Below, piece after piece: positions 37,737-46,761 of a stretch of DNA of 64,000 nucleotides. Position 1 is the first letter of the stretch. Every line of letters starts with the position of its first letter. The position numbers and the translations under genes were made by a program. Where the stretch lies: assembly GCF_029919115.1 (NCBI RefSeq), contig NZ_CP123990.1, positions 744,001 through 808,000 on the forward strand. Direction: 5' to 3'. The DNA comes from Variovorax paradoxus (GTDB lineage Bacteria; Pseudomonadota; Gammaproteobacteria; Burkholderiales; Burkholderiaceae_C). The notes beneath the pieces were generated by a model that had not been told where the DNA came from, ran no database searches, and saw only the letters and a program-made list of their open reading frames with translations.

Positions 37737-40064
37737 ATGGACACCGAATCACTCTCCGCAATACGCGAAGCCGCGCTCGACTACTTCGTTCGCAGCCGTT
37801 CCATCCAGCGCCGTCGCGAGCGCATGGAACGCCCCGATGCCGACGAGGCGCAAGGCTGGAGCGCGCTGGCCGAGCTGGGCTGGACCGGCATGCTGGCACC
37901 TGAATCGGCCGGCGGTATGGCCTTGGGGCTCACGGGTGCCGCGCAAGTACTGCGGGCGGCCGGCGAGCACGTTGCGCCCGAACCGCTGCTGGCGGTGGCG
38001 GGCCTTAGCGCGCTGCTGCTGGCGCGGCTCGAATCGAAGAGCGCGCAGTCGCTGCTTGCGGACCTCGTGGCCGGCCGCAGTTTGCCCGCATTGGCTTGGC
38101 AGGAGAGCGCGGGCGACCTGAGCGCCGTGCCGCTGGCCTGCGGCTGCGAACCGCGCGCGGGCCATGCGGGCGGCGTGCTGCTGCAGGGCGAGAAGCTCAT
38201 GGTGCTGCCCGGCGCGGCGGCCAGCGGCTGGCTGGTGTCGGCAAGGGGCAGCGACGACGCGGTGCTGCTATGGGTGCCGCGCGGCACGACCGGCGTGAGC
38301 GAAACCCTGATGCCGCTGGTGGACGGCAGCCAGGCTGCGAGCCTGCGCTTCGAACAGGTGGAGCTGCCGCCCGAAGCAGTGCTGGCGGAAGGCCCCGCCG
38401 CGCAAGATGCGCTGCGCCATGCGCTGGCTGCCGGCCAGATCCTGCAGGCCGCCGAACTGCTGGGCGTGGGGCAGGCCATGCTCACCCAGACGCTGGCGTA
38501 CCTGCGCACCCGCTCGCAGTTCGGCAAACCCATCGGCAGCTTCCAGGCGCTGCAGCACCGCTGCGTGGACATGTTCATTCACCTCGAAGTGGCGCAAGCC
38601 ACGTTGGCGGAGGTGCTGTCGCTCGCCACCCAGGGGCTCGCGGCCGACCGGCTCGAAGCCGAGGCCAGCCGCGTGAATGCCCGCTGTACCGCCGCGGCGC
38701 TGCAGGTCTCGCGCGCGGCGGTGCAATTGCATGGCGCCATCGGTTACACGCAGGAGTGCGACCTGAGCCTCTACTACAAGCGCACGCTGTGCCTTTCGGC
38801 ATGGCTCGGCAATGCCGCTGCGCACCAGCGCCGCCATGCCATGCTGGCCGAAGGCGGAGAGGCGCGAACCGGCGCGGCCGAATGGAAAGGCGAGTTTCCG
38901 CGCACGGCCGACTGGAGCGCGATGACCGAAGCGGATTTCCGCCGCATGGTGCGCGGCTTTCTGCAGCAGCGTTACCCTCAGCAGCTGCGCTACCTTTCGC
39001 ACCGCGCCCGCTGGAGCGAGATACGCGACTGGTATCTCACCCTCTCCGAACAAGGCTGGATCGCACCGGCGTGGCCGCAGGCGCATGGCGGCATGGGCCT
39101 GCCTGCCGACAAGCTCATTGCATGGATCGAGGAGCTGGAGCAGTACGGCGTCGCGCGCACGCCAGACCAGGGCATCGTGATGATCGGGCCGCTGTTGATC
39201 CAGCACGGCACGCCCGAGCAGCAGGGCCGCTTTCTGCCCCGCATACTGAGCGGCGAGCATGTGTGGTGCCAAGGCTATTCGGAGCCCAACGCCGGCTCCG
39301 ACCTGGCCGGGCTGCGCACCGAGGCGGTGGCGGGGCGCGATGCAGAGGGCGACCACTTCATCGTCAACGGCCAGAAGATCTGGACCACGCTGGCGCAGGA
39401 CGCCAATCACATCTTCATGCTCGTGCGCACCGACAAGGCCGCGCGCAAGCAAGAGGGCATCAGCTTTCTGCTGTGCGACCTGCGCACGCCGGGCATCACG
39501 GTGCGGCCGATCCACACGCTTTCGGGCGAGCCCGCGTTCTGCGAGGTGTTTTTTGACAACGTGCGCGTGCCGGCCGAAAACCTGGTGGGCAAGCTGCACG
39601 GCGGGTGGACGATTGCCAAGGCGCTGCTGGGCTTCGAGCGCATTTTTCTCGGCAGTCCCAAGCAGTCGCAGTACGCGCTCGGCCAGCTCGCGCGGCTTGC
39701 GCAGGCGCGGCGCCTTTTTGCAGACCCGGTGTTTGCGCAGCGCTTTGCGGCACTGCGGCTCGACGTGCTCGACCTATCGGCCGCGTACACGGGCTTTGCC
39801 GACATCGTGCGCGCGGGCAAGCCGCTGCCCGCCTCGGTGTCGCTGCTGAAGATCTGGGCCAGCGAAACCTATCACCGCATCGGCGCATTGCTGATCGAGG
39901 CCGGCGAAGAACAGGGCGCGGTAGCCGGCGACCAGGTGCTCGACGGACAGACCTTCAACGTGCTGTCGCCGTTGATCGGCTCCACGGCCGCAATGATCTA
40001 CGGCGGAACCAACGAGATCCAGCGAAACATCCTCGCGCGGCAGGTGCTCGACCTGCCTGTTTGA
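37737..40064 (+). CDS. Tandem two-domain acyl-CoA dehydrogenase
   Basis: A 775-residue fusion of two acyl-CoA dehydrogenase units. The first (about 1-370) is degenerate: it has the helical C-terminal domain (FGKPIGSFQALQHRCVDM, QLHGAIGYTQECDLSLYYKR) but a short, atypical middle. The second (about 385-775) is complete, with GYSEPNAGSDLAGL, VNGQKIWTT and IYGGTNEIQRNI. Single dehydrogenases are about 380-400 residues. Paired unequal subunits are known in some steroid and acyl-CoA dehydrogenases; this looks like a fused version. The ATG at 37737 is the family-consistent start. A Bug receptor and an acyl-CoA ligase follow. Confidence 0.88.
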   Translation: MDTESLSAIREAALDYFVRSRSIQRRRERMERPDADEAQGWSALAELGWTGMLAPESAGGMALGLTGAAQVLRAAGEHVAPEPLLAVAGLSALLLARLESKSAQSLLADLVAGRSLPALAWQESAGDLSAVPLACGCEPRAGHAGGVLLQGEKLMVLPGAAASGWLVSARGSDDAVLLWVPRGTTGVSETLMPLVDGSQAASLRFEQVELPPEAVLAEGPAAQDALRHALAAGQILQAAELLGVGQAMLTQTLAYLRTRSQFGKPIGSFQALQHRCVDMFIHLEVAQATLAEVLSLATQGLAADRLEAEASRVNARCTAAALQVSRAAVQLHGAIGYTQECDLSLYYKRTLCLSAWLGNAAAHQRRHAMLAEGGEARTGAAEWKGEFPRTADWSAMTEADFRRMVRGFLQQRYPQQLRYLSHRARWSEIRDWYLTLSEQGWIAPAWPQAHGGMGLPADKLIAWIEELEQYGVARTPDQGIVMIGPLLIQHGTPEQQGRFLPRILSGEHVWCQGYSEPNAGSDLAGLRTEAVAGRDAEGDHFIVNGQKIWTTLAQDANHIFMLVRTDKAARKQEGISFLLCDLRTPGITVRPIHTLSGEPAFCEVFFDNVRVPAENLVGKLHGGWTIAKALLGFERIFLGSPKQSQYALGQLARLAQARRLFADPVFAQRFAALRLDVLDLSAAYTGFADIVRAGKPLPASVSLLKIWASETYHRIGALLIEAGEEQGAVAGDQVLDGQTFNVLSPLIGSTAAMIYGGTNEIQRNILARQVLDLPV

Positions 40065-40109
40065 AACGGTTGCGTTCGCCCAATAAATAAACAACAGGAG
40101 ACAAAGCCA

Positions 40110-41096
40110 ATGGAAACCACGGACTTCACACGGCGCCAAGCCGTCGCCGCGCTGGCAGGCAGCGCACTGCTGGCCGCATTGCCTTCGCGGCTTTTCGCGC
40201 AGCAACAGTTGCCGCCGCTCATCAAGCTGGTAGTCGGCTACTCCGCAGGCGGGCCGGTGGACGGCGCGGCGCGCCTGCTTGCGCCTGCGCTCGGCCAGGA
40301 GCTCGGCACCCAGGTCATCGTGGACAACCGGCCGGGTGCCAGCGGCTCAGTAGGCGGCGATGCGGTCGCCAAGTCTGCGCCCGATGCCGCGATGCTGTTC
40401 TTCGGCGCGAGCCCGACGATCACCATCAACCCGAACATCCAGCGCAAGATGCCCTTCGACCCGATGAAGGACCTGACGCCCATTGCGCCGCTGGTGGACT
40501 ACACCAATGTGCTCGTGGTCAACAAGGACCTGCCGGTGCACAGCGTGACCGAACTGCTGGCCTACGCGAAGGCGCGGCCGGGCAAGGTGTTCTACGGCTC
40601 GGCCGGCATCGGCGCCTCGAACCACCTGAGCGGGGCGCTGCTCGAGAAGATGACCGGCGTGCAGCTGACGCATGTGCCGTACAAAGGGAGCGCGCCCGCG
40701 CTGGCCGATGTGATGGGCGGCACCGTGACGATGATGTTCGACATCATCGCCACTTCGCGGCCATTCATCCAGTCGGGCAAGCTGCGCGCGCTGGCGGTCA
40801 CATCGCGTCAGCGCAACCGCATGCTGCCCGAGGTGCCGACCATGATCGAATCCGGCGTGGCCGGGTATGACGTGGGCGGCTGGTTCGGCCTGTACGGCCC
40901 CGCGCGCATGGACCCGTCGCTGGTCGCCCGCCTGAATGCGGCCGCGCACAAGGCCATGGCGCGGGAAGACATCGCCAATCGCCTGCGCGAGCAGGGCTAC
41001 GAAGTGTGGACGGGCGCCGCGGAACTGCTGGCCACCAAGGGCCAGGCCGACCGAAAGCTCTGGGCCACCGCCTCCAAGGGCATCGAAGCGGAATAG
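40110..41096 (+). CDS. Bug-type periplasmic solute-binding protein (TTT family)
   Basis: A 328-residue receptor with an export signal containing paired arginines (TRRQAVAALAG), possibly Tat-dependent. Family features are IKLVVGYSAGGPVDGAARL, DNRPGASGSVGGDAVAKS and YGSAGIGASNHLSGALLE. It should bind the carboxylate degraded by the surrounding genes. An AGGAG lies 9 bases before the ATG, 45 bp after the dehydrogenase. The acyl-CoA ligase starts 3 bp after its stop, so the three form one operon. Confidence 0.88.
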   Translation: METTDFTRRQAVAALAGSALLAALPSRLFAQQQLPPLIKLVVGYSAGGPVDGAARLLAPALGQELGTQVIVDNRPGASGSVGGDAVAKSAPDAAMLFFGASPTITINPNIQRKMPFDPMKDLTPIAPLVDYTNVLVVNKDLPVHSVTELLAYAKARPGKVFYGSAGIGASNHLSGALLEKMTGVQLTHVPYKGSAPALADVMGGTVTMMFDIIATSRPFIQSGKLRALAVTSRQRNRMLPEVPTMIESGVAGYDVGGWFGLYGPARMDPSLVARLNAAAHKAMAREDIANRLREQGYEVWTGAAELLATKGQADRKLWATASKGIEAE

Positions 41097-41099
41097 CCG

Positions 41100-42596
41100 A
41101 TGGTGCCCAAGCGAATCCACGAGCTGCTCGAAGCCCGCGCATCGCGCTCGCCCGAGGCGGTTTTTCTATTCGAGCCCTCAGGCACCGTGACTTATGCGGC
41201 GATGCAGGCCATGGCCGAGGCCGCCGCGCAAGACCTGCTGGCCGCTGGCGTGCGGCCGACCGACCGCGTGCTGCTGGTGGCCGAGAACTGCGCCGCGCAC
41301 ATTGCGCTGATCATGGCGTGCAGCCGTGTCGGTGCCTGGTCGTGCGGCGTCAATGCGCGCATGTCGCCCGGGGAGATCGCGGCCATCGCCGAGCGTGCGG
41401 ATGCGCGGCTGTGCTGCTTCACCACCGGTGCTTCGGAGGCCGCGCGGCAGCATGCAGCACGTGCCGGCGCGGTTCCCTCGGCACTGCCGGGCATGATGCG
41501 CTCCGCAGTGCGCGCCGAAGCCCGGCCGGAACCCGACCCCGCGCTGGCGGATGCGGCCGCCATCATCTTCACGTCGGGCACCTCGGGCACGCCGAAGGGC
41601 GTGATGGTGTCGCAGCGCGGGCTGCTGCATTTCGGCCGCGTGTCGGCCCGCGTGCGCTCACTGAACGAGCGCGACCGGGTCTACGCCTTCCTGCCCATGA
41701 CGCACATCTTCGGCATCGGCACGGTGCTCATGGCTGCGCTCACAGGCGGCGCCGCGCTGGTGCTGCGCGCGAGCTTTTCTCCCGCCGACATGCTGCATGC
41801 GCTCGCGCATGAACAGGTGTCGAACCTGCTCGGCCCGCCCACCATGTATGCGCGCCTGCTGGCGCACATCGAGGCGGAGCGCACGGCAGTCCGCTTTCCG
41901 GCGCTGCGCTACGTCTATACGGGTTCCGCGCCGCTCGACCTCGGGCTCAAGCAGCGCGTCGAGGCGCTGTTCGGCCAGCCGCTGCACTATGGCTACGGGC
42001 TTTCGGAATATGCGGGCTCGGTGTTCCTGACGCGCGCCGAGGCTCCGCGCGCGGACACGGCCGCGGGTTACGTGGTGGAGGGTGGCGAGGCCCGCATCGT
42101 CGATGCGGGCGGCAACGATGCCGCGCCGGGAGAAACAGGCGAGATCTGGCTGCGCGGCCCCGGCCTCATGCTGGGCTACTTCCGCGACGCGGCGGCCACG
42201 GCGCAGGTCATGCGCCCGGGCGGCTGGTACGCGAGCGGCGACCTCGGGCGCTTCGATGCGGACGGCGCACTGTTCGTGGTCGGCCGGCTCAAGGAAATGA
42301 TCATCCGCTCGGGTTTCAACGTGTACCCCGCCGAGATCGAAACGGTGATCGGCCGTTTCGAGGGCGTGCACCTTTGCGCGGTGGTGGGCGTGCCCGAGGC
42401 CGACGGCAACGAGCAGATCGTCGCGTTCGTCGAGATGAAGCCCGGCGCGGTGCTGGACGAGCCCGCGCTGCGGGCCGATCTTGTGGAGCACCTCTCGCCC
42501 TACAAGCGCCCGGCGCGCATCGAGGTCATCGGCGCCATGCCGACCACGGCCAACGGCAAGGTGCTCAAGCGCGAACTGCAGGCGCGCTGCAGATAG
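41100..42596 (+). CDS. AMP-forming acyl-CoA ligase
   Basis: A 498-residue adenylate-forming enzyme that activates a carboxylic acid with ATP and CoA. The P-loop-like motif FTSGTSGTPKG is at 157-167, YGLSEYAG is the A5-type motif, GWYASGDLGRFDADG and GRLKEMIIRSGFNVYP follow, and the C-terminal lysine lies in TANGKVLKREL. Placed after a dehydrogenase and a solute receptor, it probably activates the imported acid before oxidation. The chain-length or aromatic preference cannot be told from sequence alone. Confidence 0.9.
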   Translation: MVPKRIHELLEARASRSPEAVFLFEPSGTVTYAAMQAMAEAAAQDLLAAGVRPTDRVLLVAENCAAHIALIMACSRVGAWSCGVNARMSPGEIAAIAERADARLCCFTTGASEAARQHAARAGAVPSALPGMMRSAVRAEARPEPDPALADAAAIIFTSGTSGTPKGVMVSQRGLLHFGRVSARVRSLNERDRVYAFLPMTHIFGIGTVLMAALTGGAALVLRASFSPADMLHALAHEQVSNLLGPPTMYARLLAHIEAERTAVRFPALRYVYTGSAPLDLGLKQRVEALFGQPLHYGYGLSEYAGSVFLTRAEAPRADTAAGYVVEGGEARIVDAGGNDAAPGETGEIWLRGPGLMLGYFRDAAATAQVMRPGGWYASGDLGRFDADGALFVVGRLKEMIIRSGFNVYPAEIETVIGRFEGVHLCAVVGVPEADGNEQIVAFVEMKPGAVLDEPALRADLVEHLSPYKRPARIEVIGAMPTTANGKVLKRELQARCR

Positions 42597-42617
42597 CAAC
42601 CTCATGCGCTGCATGCA

Positions 42618-43034
42618 TCAGCCGAAGATGCAGGCATGGCCCTTCTGCGTATCCATGTACTCGCGCATGCGGACGATGCGCCCGTCTCTGAGCTCGAAGA
42701 TGAAGCAGTAGTCGTTGTCGTATTTTCTGCCGTTCGCAAGCATGGCCTGAATGCGCAGTTCGACGATCACGGTGTCGCGTTCGCAGTATCTGCTGCGGAA
42801 ATTGACGGTGACATCGGAGACGAAAAGCTTCGGGAACATCTCCGCCAGAAAGTGCACGATGGCCTTCGATCCGATCATGTGGTGGGGAATGCCCAGCGCC
42901 AGCGCGGTGGCATTGCGCTGCGGCGCGAGCCATTCGGCGTCTTCCGTGAACCAGGCGGCGATACGTGCCGGATCGTGGCTAGCGAAGGCCTTCCATGCAT
43001 CGGAAATGGTGCGCTTGTTCTGCTCGGGGGTCAT
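42618..43034 (-). CDS. NTF2-like/SnoaL-like small protein
   Basis: A 138-residue protein of the NTF2-like cone fold: an N-terminal helix pair (ISDAWKAFASHDPARIAAWF) followed by TEDAEWLAP and a curved sheet with FRSRYCERDTVIVELRI and YCFIFELRDGRIVRMREYMD. Members include ketosteroid isomerase-like enzymes, dehydratases and binding proteins, and function varies widely. I use the ATG at 43034; the longer frame upstream has no family similarity. It converges on the ligase gene. Confidence 0.78.
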   Translation of the reverse strand: MTPEQNKRTISDAWKAFASHDPARIAAWFTEDAEWLAPQRNATALALGIPHHMIGSKAIVHFLAEMFPKLFVSDVTVNFRSRYCERDTVIVELRIQAMLANGRKYDNDYCFIFELRDGRIVRMREYMDTQKGHACIFG

Positions 43035-43242
43035 GCGGTTCTTCGGGGGAGTGATAGAGCGCTGAAGATAGGCGGGGGGCCACCGCCGCGCCCGCCGCTT
43101 TCGGACATATCCAACGCCAACGCCTGTGCGGCGCTGCGCTCCTGCTCGGACTTTTCCTGCATCGAGCCGCGCCGCCGTCCTCCAGTGCCGTGCAGAAGAA
43201 CGATGCATCGTGTCTGCATCGATCAAGGAGCATCCAAACACC

Positions 43243-43422
43243 ATGGCAGACGATCCCACCAAGCGCGGCCCGCAGGACCGCAGCCGCATCAATGTGAACG
43301 AGCCGCACGAGGTGCGCTACTGGACCCAGACCCTGGGCGTGACCGAGGCACAACTGCGCTCGGCCGTTGCCGCCGCGGGCGTCGAAGTGAAGGACGTGCG
43401 CGTCTACCTCGGCAAGCCATAG
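43243..43422 (+). CDS. DUF3606 small protein
   Basis: A 59-residue polar protein with the DUF3606 pattern RSRINVNEPHEVRYWTQTLGV followed by LRSAVAAAG. The family is small, common in Burkholderiales and rhizobia, and of unknown function. AAGGAG lies 12 bases upstream of the ATG; a GTG at 43210 is in frame. It appears to stand alone; the 239 bp after it hold no gene I can support. Confidence 0.8.
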   Translation: MADDPTKRGPQDRSRINVNEPHEVRYWTQTLGVTEAQLRSAVAAAGVEVKDVRVYLGKP

Positions 43423-43661
43423 CTTTCACACGCCGGCAAGCTCATCAGCCCCGCCGATGCCTCCTCATTGGGGAATCGGCGGTTGGAAGCGTAGGTACGC
43501 TCCTACACCCGGCTCACGGGGTGGGCCCGATACTTCTTGACTTTCCTTCGCTTCAGGAAGCGCAAAGTGAACGTGTCCATTGCCGTCCCCCGACCTGCAG
43601 GCCGCAGCCGTCTGCCGGCCTGTCCACAGAACGAGGCGAAGCCTTCGGCTCCCGCCGCTCG

Positions 43662-44339
43662 ATGAAGGCCTCGCCAGGAGCCCGCAGTTGGATCGCCGCC
43701 GGCGTGCGCCATGAACTGCTTACCCGCGCCCTGCCGGCATTGCGGCATGACATGGCGGCCCCGGTATCGGTCATCCGCATGGCATTGCTCATGCTCAAGC
43801 GTCAGGTGGGTGCCATGCCGATCGATCCTGCGGCCTGCGAAGAGCGCGTGGCGCTCATCGACAACCAGGTGTCCGAACTTGTGGAAGGCATTCGCTCGCT
43901 GCGCGACTGGGAGCTGGCCACCGCGGACGACGGCATCACGCGCAGCGCGCTGGTGGCGCAATGCGTGGGCCTGATGCGTGCGGCTTTCGACATGCATGGC
44001 GTGGCGCTGGAAGTCGATCCGGCGCTCGAGCCGTCCGGGGACGAACCCCGCCGGCCGCAGGGAGCCGCATTGCGCTACCTGCTTCTCGGAGGGCTCGGCT
44101 ATCTGCACGACAGCGCCTCTGAAGCCGGTGCCATACGCATCGATGCCGACGGGGCCGATGCGCTTCGCCTGACCGCCTTGCCGCGCGAATCCGGCGGCGT
44201 GAGCCCCGTGCTCGGTGCGCATCGTGCGCCGCGCGCTCTGGCCATCGACGCCATTGCGCTGCAAAGCCTGGCCGAAGACCTGGGCTACACGGTGGCGCTG
44301 GAGCGCGACAGCGTGCGTTTCTCGCTCGCTGCGGGTTGA
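43662..44339 (+). CDS. Protein with a HisKA-like dimerisation segment
   Basis: A 225-residue soluble protein. LRHDMAAPVSVIRMALLML (27-45) resembles the H-box of histidine kinases, with H29 in the phospho-acceptor position. The rest is alpha/beta but lacks clear N, G1 and G2 ATP-binding boxes, so it is more like a histidine phosphotransfer or kinase-derived adaptor than an active kinase. No receptor or response-regulator gene is adjacent. The 3' end overlaps the topoisomerase gene on the other strand by 55 bp. Function is unassigned. Confidence 0.6.
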   Translation: MKASPGARSWIAAGVRHELLTRALPALRHDMAAPVSVIRMALLMLKRQVGAMPIDPAACEERVALIDNQVSELVEGIRSLRDWELATADDGITRSALVAQCVGLMRAAFDMHGVALEVDPALEPSGDEPRRPQGAALRYLLLGGLGYLHDSASEAGAIRIDADGADALRLTALPRESGGVSPVLGAHRAPRALAIDAIALQSLAEDLGYTVALERDSVRFSLAAG

Positions 44340-45568
44340 GCGGGCCTTGGCCGTTGCGCTGAACGCCGGCCGGGCACGGGCGCGGCCTTTGCGCCGCCCC
44401 TGCCGTTGGACTTGCGTGCCTTGGAGGCCTCGCGCAGTTCGCGCGCCAGACGCTGCCGGTGCGCCCGCAGAAAGACGAGCAGCCGCTCTTCCGCGGCATG
44501 CAGCCCACGCGTGCGCCGTGCGGCGGTGCGGGCCGACATTTTTCGCAGCACCTCGGCCGACGGGTCTTCGCCGTCGCCCGCGAGCGCGCTGCCCAGCGCC
44601 AGCACCGCAGGGTGCACATAGGCCTTCTTGCACACGGCGGGCGTGTTGCCCAGCTGCTTTGCGACGGCAGCCAGGATTTCCTTGGCGCTGTAGCGGCTGC
44701 CGTCGGCGGCGGTGCGGCCCGGTTCGCAGGCCAGCCGCGTAAGCTCCAGCGCCTGCACGGTGCCGTGCCAGGTTCGAAAGTCCTTGGCGGTAAAGCGCTC
44801 GCCGGGCGAGGCTTCGGCCAGGTAGTCGTTCACGTCGGTGGACGACACGCTGCGCAGCTCGCCGTCCTCGTCCTGATACTGAAAGAGCGCCTGGCCGGGC
44901 AGTTGCTGGCACTGGCGCACCACCTTCGCCACGCGCGGATCGTCCAGCAGGGCTTCGTGCATGACGCCGCTCTTGCCGCGGAAGCGCAACCGGAGCGCCG
45001 CGCCCTGCACCGCGGCATGCCGGTTGCGCAGCGTGGTGAGGCCGTAGGAGCCGTTGCTGCTTGCGTACTCTTCATTGCCCACGCGCAGCAGCGTGGTGTC
45101 GAGCAGGCGCACCAGCGCGGCCAGCACCTGCTGGCGCCCCGGGGCCGCCGCCTTGCTGCCCTCCTGCAAATCGCGCGTCACGCGTGCGCGGATGCGCGGC
45201 AGCGCAAGCCCGAAGGCCTCGAGCCGCTCGAACTTGGTCTCGTCCTTGAAGAGCCGCCAGTCGGCGTGGTAGCGGTATTGCTTGCGGCCTCTTGCGTCGA
45301 TGCCCGTAGCCTGCAGATGGCCGTTGGAAAGGGGGCAGATCCACACCTGCGTATAGGCCGGCGGAATCGCCAGCATGCGGATGCGCGAGAGCTCGTCCGC
45401 GTCGCGCACCCATCGGCCCCCTGCATCGCGGTAGCGGAAGTGGTCGCCATGCTTCAGGCGCCGGATGCCGGGCATGTCGGGGTTCACGTAGACCAGGCCG
45501 TTGGCAATGGGCGCGGCGGTGGGCGACGGCTTGGGGGGCGGTGTGGTCGATCTGGAGCGGGCCGGCAT
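44285..45568 (-). CDS. DNA topoisomerase IB (poxvirus/bacterial type)
   Basis: A 427-residue type IB topoisomerase that relaxes supercoils through a 3'-phosphotyrosine intermediate. Matching features are VYVNPDMPGIRRLKHGDHFRY, YHADWRLFKDETKFERL, VGNEEYASSNGSYGLTTL, KDFRTWHGTV and the active-site segment KKAYVHPAV with the catalytic tyrosine. The last 45 residues are a basic Arg/Lys/Pro/Ala tail absent from compact homologues and overlap the opposite gene. I start at the ATG at 45568; an upstream extension is possible. Divergent from the permease-like gene. Confidence 0.92.
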   Translation of the reverse strand: MPARSRSTTPPPKPSPTAAPIANGLVYVNPDMPGIRRLKHGDHFRYRDAGGRWVRDADELSRIRMLAIPPAYTQVWICPLSNGHLQATGIDARGRKQYRYHADWRLFKDETKFERLEAFGLALPRIRARVTRDLQEGSKAAAPGRQQVLAALVRLLDTTLLRVGNEEYASSNGSYGLTTLRNRHAAVQGAALRLRFRGKSGVMHEALLDDPRVAKVVRQCQQLPGQALFQYQDEDGELRSVSSTDVNDYLAEASPGERFTAKDFRTWHGTVQALELTRLACEPGRTAADGSRYSAKEILAAVAKQLGNTPAVCKKAYVHPAVLALGSALAGDGEDPSAEVLRKMSARTAARRTRGLHAAEERLLVFLRAHRQRLARELREASKARKSNGRGGAKAAPVPGRRSAQRPRPAQPAASEKRTLSRSSATV

Positions 45569-45690
45569 GAGGTTTGCGTGATGAAGGTACCCTGCGCTTG
45601 TGCCTGCGCCGACAATCGCTGCCTGTAGGACGCCGCAATCGCCGCTGGTGCGATGGAGGCGCTTTGTTCTTTCCTGGAGTCCCAAAGAAA

Positions 45691-46755
45691 ATGATGTTCT
45701 TCCATCGGCCGTTCTCGTCCTCTTGCGTGCGCTGGCTCTCGGCCTGCGGCGCGGCGCTGCTTGTCGCAGCCTGTGCTTCGCCCGGTTCCTCCACCGCGCC
45801 GACGGCACGGCCTGCCGCCACTGCCGCGCCCATCAAGGTGAAGGTCTTCGTTGCAGCCATGTTCGAGATCGGGCAGAACACCGGCGACCGGGCCGGCGAG
45901 TTCCAGCACTGGTACGAGCGCTACTGGAAGGGCGCCGCGCCGATGGCCGTGCCCGGCGCATTGCAGCCCGTGTATTGCAATGCCGACGGCGTGTGCGGCG
46001 CGGTGCTCGGCATGGGCAAGGTCAACTCCTCGTCGTCGATGCAGGCCATCCTGCTGAACCCGCAGTTCGATTTCTCGCAGGCCTACTACGTGATTTCCGG
46101 CGTGGCCGGCACGCCGCCCGCGCGCGGCACCATCGGCGAGGTGAGCTGGGCAACCTGGCTCGTGGACTACGACCTCGGCCACCGCTGGGCGCCCGAGGAG
46201 AACAAACCCGGCGAGCCCACCTTCATGCCGCGCAAGGGCTACGAGGAATACCGCCGCTTCAAGCTCAACCCAGATCTCGTGGGCTGGGCCATGAAGCTCT
46301 CGTCCGATACGCCGCTGAAAGACTCGGACAGCGCGCGCAAATACCGCCTGCGCTACCCCGATGCGGCAGCGCGGCGCGCGCCTTTCGTGGGCACCGGCAC
46401 CCACATGACCGGCGACACCTTCTTTCACGGCCCCGGCATGTCGAAGCAGGCGCAATACATCGCCAGGCTCTACGGCGCTGACGACTACGTGATCACCGAA
46501 ATGGAAGCCGCCGCCATCGCGCTCGTGATCAAGCGCACCCACGGCACCGACCGCGTGATGAGCCTGCGCGGCGCGGTCAACTTCGACCAGGGCAACCCGA
46601 AGGAAAGCACGCTGCAGCACCTGGACCCGGCGCCGGGCGAAACAGCCGGCGGATTTGCCGAGACGGTGGAGAACATCGCGCTGGTGGGCACGCGCGTGGT
46701 GGACCACATCGTGGCCCACTGGCCGCAATGGCAGGCCGGCGTGCCCAAGCCCTGA
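45691..46755 (+). CDS. Purine nucleoside permease (NUP) family lipoprotein
   Basis: A 354-residue exported protein. The signal ends in LLVAAC, a lipobox placing a lipid-modified cysteine at about residue 28. The mature part matches the NUP family, first described as a fungal purine nucleoside permease and structurally related to nucleoside phosphorylases: VKVFVAAMFEIGQNTGDRAG, YYVISGVAGTPP, TGDTFFHG and TEMEAAAIA. In bacteria its role is unclear; nucleoside binding or phosphorolysis is plausible. It starts with two ATGs (45691, 45694) and converges on the DUF2459 gene. Confidence 0.85.
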   Translation: MMFFHRPFSSSCVRWLSACGAALLVAACASPGSSTAPTARPAATAAPIKVKVFVAAMFEIGQNTGDRAGEFQHWYERYWKGAAPMAVPGALQPVYCNADGVCGAVLGMGKVNSSSSMQAILLNPQFDFSQAYYVISGVAGTPPARGTIGEVSWATWLVDYDLGHRWAPEENKPGEPTFMPRKGYEEYRRFKLNPDLVGWAMKLSSDTPLKDSDSARKYRLRYPDAAARRAPFVGTGTHMTGDTFFHGPGMSKQAQYIARLYGADDYVITEMEAAAIALVIKRTHGTDRVMSLRGAVNFDQGNPKESTLQHLDPAPGETAGGFAETVENIALVGTRVVDHIVAHWPQWQAGVPKP

Positions 46756-46761
46756 ACGGGT

